A stretch of DNA of 64,000 bases from Diphasiastrum complanatum (lineage: Eukaryota; Streptophyta; Lycopodiopsida; Lycopodiales; Lycopodiaceae), in contig CM055106.1 of the NCBI GenBank assembly GCA_029204225.1, positions 25,565,368 through 25,629,367 of the forward strand. Direction: 5' to 3'. Made by a program: the position numbers and the translations under genes. Shown piece after piece: positions 1 to 12,079 of the stretch. Each line of letters starts with the position of its first letter. Position 1 is the stretch's first letter. Under the pieces are notes generated by a model that ran no database searches, was not told the DNA's origin, and saw nothing but the letters and a program-made list of their open reading frames with translations.

Positions 1-562
1 TACTACAAGTCGACAAAGGTTGGTTTCAAATGAATATAAGGCTATCAAAATTTGATGATGATTTTGCCTCTTTTATCTCCAAAATGTAGAAAATGAATAA
101 TTTTTAGTTTTTCTCTGATTTTTTTGGATTCCAACTGAATCTTAGCAATGATATCTTGTTTCTCCTTCCTTGCCCATCAATCTTAAGTGATTACAAGCAA
201 GAATCTCACTCAAAATCATAAAATTCACCAATATCTAATCCTAAAAGTGCAAATCTAATCCTACTATGCAAAAACCACAAGGCCTAAATACAAACTAACA
301 TCCATCCAAGCATCATAAATATGCTAAAAATGAAAATATTGGCTTTACTCTTAGGCAATGGTGCCAAAACTATAGGGACTTTCATGTCCACCTTGAACCG
401 TAGTTCTAAGCACATGCATAGCAACCAAGATATTAAGCGGACTCTAATATGTCACACTGTAGTTCATTCCCTTGAGAGCAATTCTTAGTTTTATAATCAC
501 ATCCATGGTATGATATCACAATTTAGCATTAACATCCATTAACCCTATTCTCCATGGTCAAG

Positions 563-886
<324 letters not shown>

Positions 887-1450
887 TACAAACAACAAGC
901 AAATCCAACAAGTCACAAATCCAAATAACATCAAGGTAACATAGAAATTCATGAGATATGGAAAAAGATGAAAGGATCTGATTGAAAAATGGTAGAGGTT
1001 TGGCCAAATTCTCCCTTTATTACTATCTAGTTGATCAAATAATAGTGTGATCACTCAGTTGGACTTACATAGGGTGCCAGTCACTTATTTTCTATTCCAA
1101 AACAATAAGATCTATGTACACAGTGTGCTAATATCCCGCAAAGCCCCAACAATTGGCAATCCCCATGTAAATTGTGCTCACTTAAATATAAAAAAAGAGA
1201 AATTTATCAAAACCTAGTGCTCATATCAAATTAAAACTAAAACCATTTCATGTTTGAAAATAGAAAAAGAAAGATTGAGAAGAAGGGGAAATTCAAGAAA
1301 GAAGAGGCTCATGCTTGCTTGGCGCACAAAAAATAGATGCCAAAACATGGAAAAAGAAAACATTCTACTTACAAGAGCATAGTATACATAACTAATAAAA
1401 AGTAAAAACATGAGGCTTAAGCCATGAAAATAGATTGCCAATACATCATC

Positions 1451-1707
<257 letters not shown>

Positions 1708-1819
1708 AGACTAGAATGGAGAATCTCTCAAGCTTGCATTAGTGAAAAAGACTGATTTGGAACATGCCAAGATTGATCTATTAACAACAACATATCTACT
1801 AATAGTAATATATTAATAG

Positions 1820-1874
1820 AGTCTTGATATAGAAGATTATGTCTGGCGCTTATATCGTCATCTATATCAAGACT
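1820..1874. repeat. 14-bp perfect inverted repeat (hairpin)
   Basis: AGTCTTGATATAGA at 1820-1833 pairs perfectly with TCTATATCAAGACT at 1861-1874 across a 27-nt loop. The other R1 copy (about 57476-57530) keeps the left arm but has two mismatches in the right arm, so the hairpin is better preserved here. Confidence 0.85.
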
Positions 1875-2495
1875 AACACTACCATTTGCAAAAATTTGAG
1901 CCATTATAGGTGATAGTGACAAAATGTTAGTATAGGCAATGGTGACTTGCATCTATCTATACCATCACCTATATCGAGATTGTAAACTATCTGAAAAGAT
2001 TAAATGAGTGTCCTATCATCTTTTGCCATGTGGGCATTGAGAAGTCTCATCCACAACCATTGAGAGAACAAGAAAGGAGGAGATGAAAGAAGCAAGAGAA
2101 AAAGAGTAGAGGAGATTATAGAAGAAAGAGAGAAAAGATGAAATCAAAAGAGCAAAAAGAGGAATAAATAAGAGAAGAGAAAATGAGCAAAATGAAAGAG
2201 AAAGAAAAGAGAAAAAATAAAAAGAAGAAATATTCAAAGCTAAAAGTCAAAATGTACGGCCAAAGGAGACATCGTGCACAAAAGTGCAAAAAATACAAAT
2301 TTTAAAATTTATGCTTTTCATGTTGCATTGGTATTGAGGTTTATTACCATTGGTATATTTTTTGAATACCTATTAGCTATACCAGTAGAATGATTGAGAA
2401 TGTAAATTTAGAATAGCAATCGTTTTTCTTTTTGATATGTTACAAAGCCTTCATGTAATCAAGAGATATGAGACAAGCCTCTCTTGTCTAGCATT

Positions 2496-2955
2496 GTCTA
2501 GATTTTGTCATGTACAATCACTTTGATTATAGGTCACTAATATATTATCGATCTTAGAAACATATTCCTTAGAAAAGCTCATTTTTACATTGAGATACAT
2601 GTCTACCGTATCACTATAAGTTGCAAGCGAGTCAAGGATTTTCCTTATTTTTCTGCCATTCTTGTGTTACTCAAAGTTGCCACACATAAAATAAAGATGG
2701 TTTGTCCTCATCTCCTAACAAGTCATGCTATATTAATTGTGTAGAGAGCCATTCTACTTTATAAGCATAAGTCTTTTGAGCCGCAAAGAGCTATTGAAAC
2801 TTTTGATTATTGCCATCGTATCTCGGAAGCAGTGTGCTATTCTAGACATATGTCACACTCATGAGGAGTGGTGCCATGGTTAAATTATAGCATTTGAGGG
2901 AACTCCAAATTTACATCTTATATAATTTTGTCAAATATTTACACCCTTGAGAAAC
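2496..2955. other. Unannotated spacer
   Basis: About 460 bp of AT-rich sequence with no convincing reading frame. It may be further decayed copia sequence downstream of the integrase fragment at 2956-3156, but I could not recognise any motif. Confidence 0.5.
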
Positions 2956-3156
2956 ACAAAATGGGCAACTTATAATTTGCTTGCAAATCTTTTTGAAGAT
3001 ATCCAAGCATATCTTGAATGATCATCTATAAATGATATATACTACTTTGCACCTCCGTAGGATGCTTGTGAGAAGCTATGCACATCCGAACGTCTGACTT
3101 CAACAAGAATGTTTTCTCTTGTGATGGATCTTGAGAAATGTCGTGCTATACCAACA
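2956..3156 (-). pseudogene. Ty1/copia integrase fragment
   Basis: On the minus strand, one frame reads a stretch with SDVHSFSQAS, a stop in place of a tyrosine codon, then SFIDDHSRYAWI. This is the start of a copia integrase core, the enzyme that inserts retrotransposon cDNA. It includes the first catalytic Asp (HSDVHSF) and the conserved FIDD block. It most resembles the copia-B element at 61345-64000 (SDVHSFSHASNGG...FIDDCTRFTW). Similarity to the upstream part (GIARHFSRS versus GLAKSHKSS) stops abruptly at about 3156, where the putative gypsy-A LTR begins. Later domains are absent or unreadable. Confidence 0.7.
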
Positions 3157-4333
3157 TGTTTAATATAGATTTGGTAGTGAAAAGTATCGTTCCCACAGAG
3201 GATAACGTTAGAAAGTTATGTTTCTGGTGTAATTATGGCAGGTGGTTTCGAATGTTATTCTGGTTGTCGACAGATATTAAAAAGTAACCAGTATTACTTA
3301 TATTTAAAATGGGTAATGTTAATGAATTCAGAACAACAATCTGGCCTCTATCGAATTGAAGGAAGCATGTTCTACAAATGAAATGTTATCAGAGTAGTAC
3401 AACAAACTACACTCTGGCTGACTAAGGTGTCAACAAAGAATCGGGAATTGTTTGATGTATTCGCGACTGCGCAAACAATTAATTAATCGAGTTCGCGAAC
3501 TATTCGTTCCTAGACAATAGTCCTCAACAACTAAAGCCCAACTTAATGGTTAAAGAGCACGAATGGTTTTAGAGCACATTAGAAACTTATGTCAATGCCA
3601 ATCAGAAAAACAAATCAGAGACTCAATTCTTCAGACAGGGACTGTCATCTCATTTGTATACATACAACTTAATTCAATGATCGTGCTAGACTGCACAAAG
3701 ATAGACATTATTCGAGTGTCACAAAGAAAGTATTCGTGACAGACGATAAGATGATTTTAAAATAGTTCTTTAGAGCATGCTTTACGGAAACACAGCAAAC
3801 TACTGTAATGCACTAGAGCGTCTGTCTAATCAGAGAGTAATTCATGAAATGCGTTAGAGATTGTTAGCAGACTCAAGATCACTCACACTCAGCAATGCGG
3901 AGAACAGAGATAAGGAAGAATGAGACTGAAGTGTGAGATCAATATATGTTCTATGGGGCGAACAAACACACCTCTTAAACAATAGCTGTGTCGCTCCCGC
4001 GAAAGGGTCTAGTTAAGAATTAAACTAAAAATATGTTCAACTATACCATAAGAGGTATACTTAACTATGAGTTAAAGTTACTCTAGTTAAACATGTCTTT
4101 TCATAACTAGTCGTTTCCTATGGATGACCTAGTTAAGGATTATCCAAGGCAATGTCTTTTCCTATTAAACGTATAGCCCTTAATTCATAAGGCAAGTACC
4201 TAGGAGATATATTCTCAAAAAATGACTTAGGCCTCTTTATTATTTATACTTAACCAGCTCATATCTTCATTTTCGAGTATATTATGCCATATTTATATTG
4301 ATATTCAATTTTTGACATTTGCGTGGCATCACA
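3157..4333 (-). mobile_element. Probable 3' LTR of gypsy-A
   Basis: The block is bounded by TG at 3157 and CA at 4332-4333. On the minus strand it begins TGTGATGCC directly after a purine run (complement of 4336-4346), as expected for a polypurine tract followed by a 3' LTR. The left edge coincides with loss of the copia integrase reading. No second LTR of this element is in the window, so the ends cannot be confirmed by comparison. Its length, about 1.18 kb, is normal for plant Ty3 elements. The block includes TTCGCGAA-type words. Confidence 0.55.
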
Positions 4334-4985
4334 TATCTCCTTCCTCAAATGTGAAACGTCCTCGTGAACATATCATCTTTGTTTTGAGGATTATTCGAGA
4401 AACATTCTTGTTCGTCAGATTTTTGTTGAGGCAAAATAAAAAATTTCTTCATATGATTCGTCCTTTAGATATTTCTTCAGAGAATATGTGTTTTGTTGTT
4501 GCATTGAGTAGGTTGATTTTGAGTTGAAATTGTTTGATGAAAATTGGAATCAAACTTCAAAACATCTTCAAACTGCAAAGATCTAGCTTCAGTATCACAG
4601 ATAGGCATCAACATGACAAAGACATGAATAATATTTATGAATTATTCAATTCTTCATATAGTTTCTGAGCTAGCTCCAAGTTCTGTTGAGCTTCGATCAA
4701 CAACAAATCTTCTTTGGATTTTGTATATCGGCCAACTGGGAGGTTGCCGAATTCTTTTAGTTTAACAGGGAGTAATGTTCCATCGAACAACTCCTGAGTC
4801 AACTTTGTATCTTCGTCTGAATCACTTCGTAGAGTGATTTCTTCACAATATTGAGATGAGAATCTAATAAAATCACTTTTAACATAAAGATTCTGAACAA
4901 AAAATAATGTCTTTGCTGCAAAGGTACCAAACTGCCAAAATGAATATGTACAAAATTGCTTATATCTGAATGACTTCCTTCTATC
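4334..4985 (-). other. Untranslated 3' region of gypsy-A
   Basis: About 650 bp between the end of the extra ORF and the putative LTR. It holds a polypurine-like tract (complement of 4336-4346, TCTCCTTCCTC on +). No coding potential is recognised. Confidence 0.5.
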
Positions 4986-7316
4986 CTACAGATTATGTTG
5001 AATCTCCGCAAAATATTCTACAAGGTTTCGCTCCCAATTCACATATAGACCGAATAATTCTGGATACGCCATATTAATGTTGATCAGCAACCCTGTGTCA
5101 TTGAATGCGCCTAAACCCGCAACAGCTTTGGGTTTGTATAATTGAAACTGCGACTTTCGCTTCCAAAAATGTCGCTTATTGTCTTCGTTCTGCAAAAATT
5201 GAAGTTCTTTGATGCGAATGTATTCGAGAGCATACATAGCCGAAGAGCCTATGTATAACTCTGCTGACCCGAAAGGTAGGACTTTAAACTTTCCTTGGAT
5301 TATGCCCCAGCAGAGACATCCTTTCTGCTCGATTGAAAGCTGGGCCCATAACCAGATAAAGTCTTCCTTCTCCCATGGTCGCTTCCAATCGTCGAAGGTG
5401 ATGCCTACTGCGCCTGGTAGCATCATATAATCCATACGCCATTGTAATTCAATGTTAAAAGCATGTGGACACCATTTCCAGAAGTGTTCAGCAAATGCAC
5501 GAAATCTGTCAGCACATACTTTCGACTGATTTCGCCGCATTCGCTTTGGCTATGTAGATGCAGTTGCCAAGTACTGAATTTGCAACTTAGCAGCCAGCTT
5601 ATGATCTTCCATTTTTTGTTGGAGATCTAACAGCTCCTATTCGAGCTTGTCAATCTTTGCGATTGCTTCCAGATACTTGGGATGGTCTGAGGCTCCGGTG
5701 CAGGCAGACACAGATGGAATTTGCCGTGTAAAGTCATCAATTCTGAGTAAGGCCTGAAGGTACTCGTCGTGTGCATCTGGTCCGCTGCAAGATGGGGTAG
5801 CTTCACTCAAAAACTCCCTTAGTTCCGCCAATTCTTCCTCGACAAGAGGCTTCGAATCCTCGAGTGGTTGCAGGAACTCAACTCAAAGATTGTCGAACAT
5901 CTGATCTTGGAGCTAGTTTTTGAGGTCGACTGTAACGGACCCTACATTGGTGCATACAGAGAGAGCAGCTTCTCCCTTCAGTCTTCTCATTCACTCCTCC
6001 TGGAAATATTTCTGGAGCGCGACATTATGCTGATTTGCAGCTGTCAGTTGCTGCTTTAAAAAATCATTTTGAGTCTGATAATTATCAGACTTGGGCTCAA
6101 TCCCCTTATTGATCTGTTTTAAAGAATCGGCTTCCTTTATTAAGGTTTGAAACTGTGTGTCGAGAGAACGATTTCGTTCAATCAACTTGGTGTAACAGTC
6201 TAATTCAAGCGAATCAATCTTCTCGAAAGACACCTTGAGGTCCTCTTGGCATCGTAAGTTGACAAATTCCATCGTAATTTGCTGGTGGTACTTGTCCAAC
6301 TCATACACTTCAGCCACTAGGCTTTTGGCTTTCTCGGTCAGAGTGCAAAACCACTGGGGCTGGTCGTCTGGTTGTTCTTCATCTGTCACAGGTGCCTTAG
6401 TGTCACTTTCAACAGTTGTTTGTCTTTTGTCTGATGTATCAGACTGAGTTGCGTCATCGTCAGAGGAGGAGGCCCTCGACGGCTTCTGAGATGTGGAAGC
6501 AAATGCGTGCTGCGAAGAATCAGCAGCAGCAGCAGTAGCTCCATCAGCCTCCATCGTCATAGCTGAAATTGGTTCCGACTGGGATGGTGCAGCGTCAATG
6601 TCCATAGCAGTGGTAGCTGCTACTTCGATGGCTGGTGCAATTTTAGTAACGAGGCCGAAAAGATCAATTGGCTCGCGGGTCAACATCCTTCCCCTCAGTA
6701 GTGTTTTCTCTTGCTCGTTCAAAATGTCGAAATGGGCACATAGCCGAGAGATATGTGCTCCAACTCCAGAAAATTTTTGGTGCTTGATCCAACGCAAAAA
6801 TTCTTTATATGTAATAGTGCCGAAACAAACCGGATTACCCGCAAGTGCATCTAAGATGTAACCAAAATTTTGCACTGAAATCGTCGCATCAGCATCCGTC
6901 AAAAAGAGTATTTGGTTTGCATATTTACCAAACATCTTAAATGTGGTATCACGAATCATAGAGATCTTGTACCCCTTCATGGGTACGAAGCAATTGTTAA
7001 GGAAGTGGGTAGCTTCATCCATCGAATTCTTATTTGTTGAGATCATCTTCCCATCCATCGGTAATCCAAGGGCTGTGCAGAACAAGTCTTCAAAGATAGT
7101 GAAGAATTTGTCTCGCACATGGATTTTGAAATCCACCTCTGAAATTGAATGAATGGAGTTGACAAACTTCGTACTGACTTCGGAGAGGATGATGGAGAGG
7201 TCCACTTTGAAATTACCCAATCTGCAACGATCCAAAAAGGACTAGATAGATGTTAGACGGATTCCTGCGCGTGCTTTCCAGATGATGTTAGAGCTTGAAC
7301 TGGATGCAGAAGCCAT
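4986..7316 (-). pseudogene. Extra ORF downstream of pol in gypsy-A (unknown product)
   Basis: A single minus-strand frame runs from ATG at 7316 (MASASSSSSN start) to a stop at 4986: 777 codons, no frameshift, six in-frame TAG/TGA codons. It lies after integrase and before the putative 3' LTR, the place where some plant Ty3 elements (for example Athila) carry an env-like or additional ORF. Three regions are visible. First is an N-terminal part of about 200 residues with hydrophobic patches. Next is a low-complexity linker rich in Ala, Ser, Asp and Thr (SSDDDATQSDTSD). Then comes a Gln/Glu/Leu-rich stretch likely to form coiled coil, followed by a Trp-rich C-terminal part (FWKWCPHAFN, WKRPWEKEDFIWLWAQ). 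I see no obvious signal peptide or strong transmembrane helix. I do not recognise the family; 'env-position' describes location, not function. Confidence 0.7.
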
Positions 7317-7689
7317 TGTTCGAATTTTTCACGAAAGCTCGTAGATCGCAATAGGTCGCAAATGAATGCTTTGATCGCAAAGAGAATGTGCGCAGGAAAG
7401 CATAAAATCGTAGGTAGAAAGTGTAAGGAAGAAAAATGGAAAATAACTCTGATATGCAGTAGCGGTGTGGAAGGGATGATGATGTGGCATAGTGACTTGA
7501 CATCTGGCACTTCCATTTATGGAGTACATGCATGGGTCAGTGTTTGAAACTATGATTTGACAGATCGATCTTTAATGATGGAAGACCGTTTTTGAAAAGA
7601 AAACAAATAAATTAAGGAGAAACAATATCTGTTTTAATATGTGAGCATACATACGTGTGAATAATGAGGATCACATGGCCATCACCTTT

Positions 7690-8110
7690 AATAGAGGGAT
7701 GTAAAAAGTAGGTAGATAGATTCTCGAAAGATTCTCGAAAAAGGTAGGTTGAGAGATTCTCGAAGGATACTAGAAAGTTTCTAGAATATTTCGCGAAACA
7801 TTTTTGAGAGATTCTAGAAAATGATATAGAACTTCACGAAAAATTCTTGACAATGTTAAGCGTCATCCTAGAAAATTTCTCGAAAAATTGGAGAAAAAAA
7901 ATACTAGAAAAATTCTCGAAAGAAAAAAAAAATGACAAGTTTCAGTTCACAGTTAGAGTGTCGCGAAAGTTTCTCGAAAATTCTTTAAAAAATAACTTAC
8001 AAGATTTAAGAGAAGACAAGAAAAATTCTCAAAAAATTCACGAAACAGTTTGAACAAATGTTGAACAATGGTAGAAAAGTTCACGAAAATTTCTAGAAAA
8101 TTTTTTAGAA
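7690..8110. repeat. Degenerate 11-bp minisatellite with 13 TTCnnGAA motifs
   Basis: TTC(TC/TA/GC/AC)GAA occurs at 7721, 7732, 7757, 7779, 7790, 7812, 7833, 7877, 7913, 7971, 8037, 8080 and 8091. Most spacings are close to multiples of 11 (11, 22, 11, 22, 21, 44, 66, 43, 11), so this is an eroded tandem array of a unit such as TTCTCGAAAGA. It fills the gap between the pol C-terminus (ends near 8193) and the start of the extra ORF (7316). TTCnnGAA is the core of the heat-shock element, but function is not shown. The rest of 7317-7690 has no recognised feature. Confidence 0.85.
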
Positions 8111-8192
8111 AAGAAAAAAAAAGTCGCAAACATTATCAGAAAAATACTAGAAAATAATAAAAATAAAAATAAAAAAATAAAAAAATTCTGGT

Positions 8193-9420
8193 CAAAGGTA
8201 GTATTTTTTTAGTCTGGACCCGTTAGTACATGTAGCTAACAATTCTCCTTCAAGTGATTGAAGTTGCACAGAACCATTGTCAAACACCTCTATGACTTTA
8301 AAAGGTCCAAGCCATTGCATATGGAATTTTCCTAGGAACTTTTGATGGCGACTGTCACATATCAGCGCATAATCATTAGCTTTAAGATCATATTTTTTTA
8401 TATGACTGTCATATTTCTTCTTTTTTTGTTCCTGGATTTCCTTCGAGCCTGGATACGAAAAGTTTTGGCCTCAAATTCAATTGGCAGAATAGGATGCATA
8501 CCATATGTTAGAAGATATGGTGTCTGTTTCGTCGTGATTTTCTCTGTATTACGATAAGCCCAAAGAATTGATGGTAGTTTCTGATCCCAATCTGTTGCGT
8601 GTGCAATAGTAATTTTAGTCAGGATGTTACATAAAATTCCATTAGCTCTTTCTGTCAACCCGTTTGCTTTTGGACTAAACGGTGTACTTTTTCTATGTTT
8701 GATAAGAAAATAAGTTGTCAGCAACTGTATAGTGTCATTTAAAAAATGTGTTCCTCGGTCACTTACTAGTTCGAGTGGACAACCATATCTGGTGATAATA
8801 CTTTTGAATAAGAATGTCGCGATAGTTTTTGCATCATTTCTTTTTGTTGTCTCTACTTCCACGTTCTTTGTAGCATAATCCGTTGCAACTAGAATATATC
8901 GACATTGCGTATGTCGGGTGACATGTTTAATTGGACTGACAAAGTCAATCTCCCACTTCTTGAATGGTGCAAGAGGAAGGATTGGTGTCAACGGCCAATT
9001 CATTGATTTTGTAGGCTTACCAGATCTTTGGCATGGATCACATGAACGAATAAAGTTTGATACATCCTTGAACATTGTTGGCCACCAATACTTGGCAGTC
9101 AATATCTTATTAACTATGTTCTTCAAAGCAAAATGTCCACCAGCATCTTCTGAGTGTAAGGCTTTAACGACCTTTTTAATGTCTTCGAATTCAAGACATC
9201 TTCAAAGCTGATGATCTACACCAAGCTTGTACAGAACATTGTTAATAATTGTATAAGATGCTACCTTATATTGAAAAACTGTCTTTTGTTCCAAATCATA
9301 ACCATCCGGATATATCTGAATATGAGATAAGTAATGATATCAGAATATAGCGAATTTGTAGATGAAATCTCGAATAAATGTTCATCTGGAAAATCATCAT
9401 TGATAGGATCTTCAATTTTT
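8193..9420 (-). pseudogene. gypsy-A integrase
   Basis: Minus-strand integrase of a Ty3/gypsy element. The N-terminal zinc finger is visible as H...GGHFALKNI...CDPCQRSGKPT. The catalytic core includes WEIDFVSPI (first Asp), LVSDRGTHF (second Asp) and a Glu in PKANGLTERANG. The C-terminal part (HMQWLGPFKVIEVFDNGSV...NGSRLKKYYL) ends near 8193 and is the usual GPY-type tail. A frameshift near 8398 separates core and tail, and there are a few stops around 9200-9420. It continues from the RT/RNase H region, so the pol order is RT-RNase H-INT, diagnostic of Ty3/gypsy. It is inactive as read. Confidence 0.92.
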
Positions 9421-10281
9421 CCAGTGTTGAGTCACGATAGATAATCAGCATTTGTATGATACTTTCCTTGACGAAGCTCTACTTCATAAGTGAATTCTTG
9501 CAGAAGTAGAACCCATCGAGAAATTTGTCCTGATAGATCTGGTTTATTTACAAGATCCTTAAGAGCATAATGATCCACGTGAAAGATAAATGCATATCCC
9601 AGCAAATAATGTCGAAATTTTTTAACAATGAAAATCATGCCAAGTGCTTCCCTTTCTGTAGCCGAATAATTTCTTTCTGATGCACTGAGTTGTCGACTCG
9701 CATAGTAGATGGGATGATCCTTCTTCTGGTCATGCTTTTGGCTTAGACAGACGCCAATAGCAAATGCAGAAACATCCACATAACTGTGAAATAAAATAGC
9801 CCAGTTGGGTGGTCTCAGAATAGGAGCATTGACCAACCTTTGCTTAAGATCTTCAAATGCTTTCTGCTGTTCAGTCCTCCACAAGTATTCCACTCGTTTC
9901 TTCAGTAGATGTGTAAGAGAGGCAAAAATAGAAGTATGATTTTGAATAAATCTCCTATAATAGCCAACATGTCCTAAGAAAGCTCTTAGTTCATGCAAAT
10001 TGGTTGGTATCAAGAGGGTCTTTATAAGCTCAACTTTATCTTTGTCGACTTCTATTCCTCTGTTAGATATTCTGTGTCCGAGCAATATTCCTTCTTTCAT
10101 ACCAAAAAAACATTTCTCTGGATGAAGAGATAAACAAGTATCTTGACACGTTGCAATGTTAATTTCAGCTTCTGCAGGTGTGTCTTTATATCATTGTACA
10201 CACAGAATATTTCAAGAAAAGTTCTCAGGAAGGCAGCAAAAATTAACATCATGATTCGCTGAAAAGTACGTGCTGGAAAGA
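9421..10281 (-). pseudogene. gypsy-A reverse transcriptase (C-terminal) and RNase H
   Basis: The minus-strand frame begins with the RT palm C-terminus (RTFQRIMM, then LSLHPEKCFFGMKEGILLGHRIS), passes the thumb (LRAFLGHVGYYRRFI) and enters RNase H (SYVDVSAFAIGVCLSQ, HPIYYASRQLSASERNYSATEREALGMIF, FHVDHYALKDLV, ISRWVLLLQEF, HTNADYLS). The YVDD segment and everything upstream are missing: the reading breaks at about 10200, where an internal deletion removed the active-site block, and ends near 10281. gag, protease and the 5' LTR of this element are not in the window. RT copies element RNA and RNase H removes it. This copy is 5'-truncated and non-functional. Confidence 0.93.
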
Positions 10282-10581
10282 TCTACCTACAACAATCACC
10301 ATTGTGGGAGAACAATAGTTTCAAATAAACTTTAGTAAAAATTTGTGTATACAATCTTTCATTCAATATATGAAAGCCCAAGTTGGGCATCTATACATGT
10401 ATCTTGTGCTCCCAAATTCATAAACAAGAGCAGCATATGATATATCAATGTATATTTTTCTATGAAGTCTATAAATGTATTTTTGTTCTATGCTATCTAT
10501 ATTTTTTTTAATCTTAATTTAGTACAACTACATCATCCTTTGAACCATCATCAATAACGGGAGGCTGAAACCTTGCCCTAG
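10282..10581. other. Spacer
   Basis: About 300 bp of AT-rich sequence between the truncated gypsy-A and the last exon of the Ulp1-like pseudogene. It would include the 3' untranslated region of the latter. Nothing else is recognised. Confidence 0.4.
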
Positions 10582-11497
10582 CTAGTACACCTGGATTGAT
10601 GTGTACTCAGGAAGTGTAAACTGCAAAATAGAACATTTATGTATTAGTAATGGCCAATAACATCAGCAAAATAGAAAACTAATCATGATTCCAAAATAAG
10701 AATAAACAAAATTTATTACCTTATAAATATCAACATCTTGTTGAAGGCTGAACCACTCAAAAAATAACTTGGCATTGTACAATGTGTACCACCCACAGCT
10801 GAATGAATCATTTTGCTGGGGTGACTGCAAAATAATTCAGCACACAAGAAATCAATTATGAAACAGAATGAATTAGATTGAAAATATTTCATTAGAATAC
10901 AAATTTCAAAATGCTATTAAGAAAGACAGAGTTTACCTCCAAGCTGACGATCTGCCAGTCCACGAAATGGGGAACGTCTGTAGGAATATATTTACTTAGA
11001 TATGGAATGTATATATCTACATCCTTATGCGTATTTCTCGTCGAATTCATCTTGACACAAAAACATTTAATAATATTATTTACAAATCTCTTAATAGAGA
11101 TCAGGTTTAAACTCTAGTGGTCACTGCAAAATAAGATTGAAATTTCTTTAGTTGCAATTTTGAGAACTATTTTCATTGACAATGCCAATGTTAATGCATA
11201 AAACATCAAAAAGCATTTAATATAACTTACTTCATATGATAAGGTATGAGCAGATACTTTGTTACTGGTGTGAATCCACTTGTCAGAAACTATGACAATG
11301 TGTCATTGTTCTCCTTGAAGGCCTGAAGCAAGAAGTTACTCTGCACCAGCAACTCATTTGATGAATCTCTTGCAATGTCATATTGCAAGAGTGTAAGCCC
11401 GGACTCTATCACAAGATCACTGATAGGAGCCCGTCTATCTTTGAGATCCAGGCAATCTAGAACTCTAAAATTAATACTAAAATCAAGTTCATCTAGT
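10582..11497 (-). pseudogene. Ulp1/SENP-like cysteine protease, four exons
   Basis: Minus-strand exons with matching GT-AG introns: about 11497-11231, 11123-10937, 10824-10720 and 10620-10582. Joined phases are consistent. Exon 1 ends KYLLIPYHM and exon 2 opens NDH-stop-SL, where the stop (TAG) replaces the Trp of the catalytic HW motif. Exon 2 ends WQIVSLE. Exon 3 holds PQQNDSFSCGWYTLYNA, the Gln and catalytic Cys box of C48 (Ulp1) peptidases, which process or remove SUMO. Donor GTAAGT and three TTTTGCAG acceptors are intact. A second stop lies in exon 1 (before FLTSGFTP). The N-terminus is not resolved; exon 1 may extend upstream to about 11560. Ulp1 domains are often carried by plant CACTA or Mutator-like transposons, so this may be a captured gene or part of a transposon rather than a host gene. 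Confidence 0.8.
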
Positions 11498-11625
11498 CTA
11501 AAACAAAAAGGAGTACCAATTGTATCTGTAGCATCCGATAGCTATTTCATGTGGATGTGTGCAAATTGTCAAGATATGGTAAAACTAGCTACTTTGTCTT
11601 GCAATATCTTATTGTTGGAGTTGTA

Positions 11626-12079
11626 CTAGCATTCTTGGCTGGTTTTGCTGATGGAAATGAAGCTATTGGAGATTCATTATGTCACTCATTCATGGGCAAG
11701 TAATCAAGGTTTGATAGTTTCTTGTGGCAAGATGGAGATGGAGGCTCATTCATGGAGTTTTATGGTGGAGACATATTTAGAGAGGACAAATTTGGAGGAG
11801 ACAAGCAAGCAAATGATCATCATTCACATTTATTGTTTGATTCCTGTAATTTTCTAGAGAGTTCAAAGTTTGAAACATGAAGGAATCATTTCATTCACAT
11901 TCTATTTGGTTCTTCATGTTCTAGTTATATCTTGATGTAAGAAATAGTGAAGTATCCAATTTGGACAATATTCTCTATATAAATTATGAAAGATACTTTA
12001 GAACCTTAGAAAGGAGATTTACTAAAGTTGGATCAAAGTAGTATGGTTAAAACTATGCCAAAACTAGTTGAAGAGGGAG
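11626..12079 (+). mobile_element. Internal remnant next to an LTR
   Basis: About 450 bp ending in the purine run AAGAGGGAG directly before an LTR that starts TGTGAGAG. This is what the 3' end of a retrotransposon's internal region looks like (polypurine tract). No protein motif is recognisable, so the element type is unknown. Confidence 0.45.

Noticed and set aside
2045-2225. Purine-rich tract as a retroelement polypurine tract
   Set aside because: It is about 180 bp long, repeated in both R1 copies, and is not followed by an LTR start, so it looks like low-complexity sequence.
5209-6861. Plus-strand frames of 70-122 codons over the gypsy-A extra ORF
   Set aside because: They are opposite-strand shadows of the 777-codon minus-strand frame.
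7847-8053. Lys/Asn-rich 68-codon frame
   Set aside because: It is a translation of the 11-bp minisatellite.
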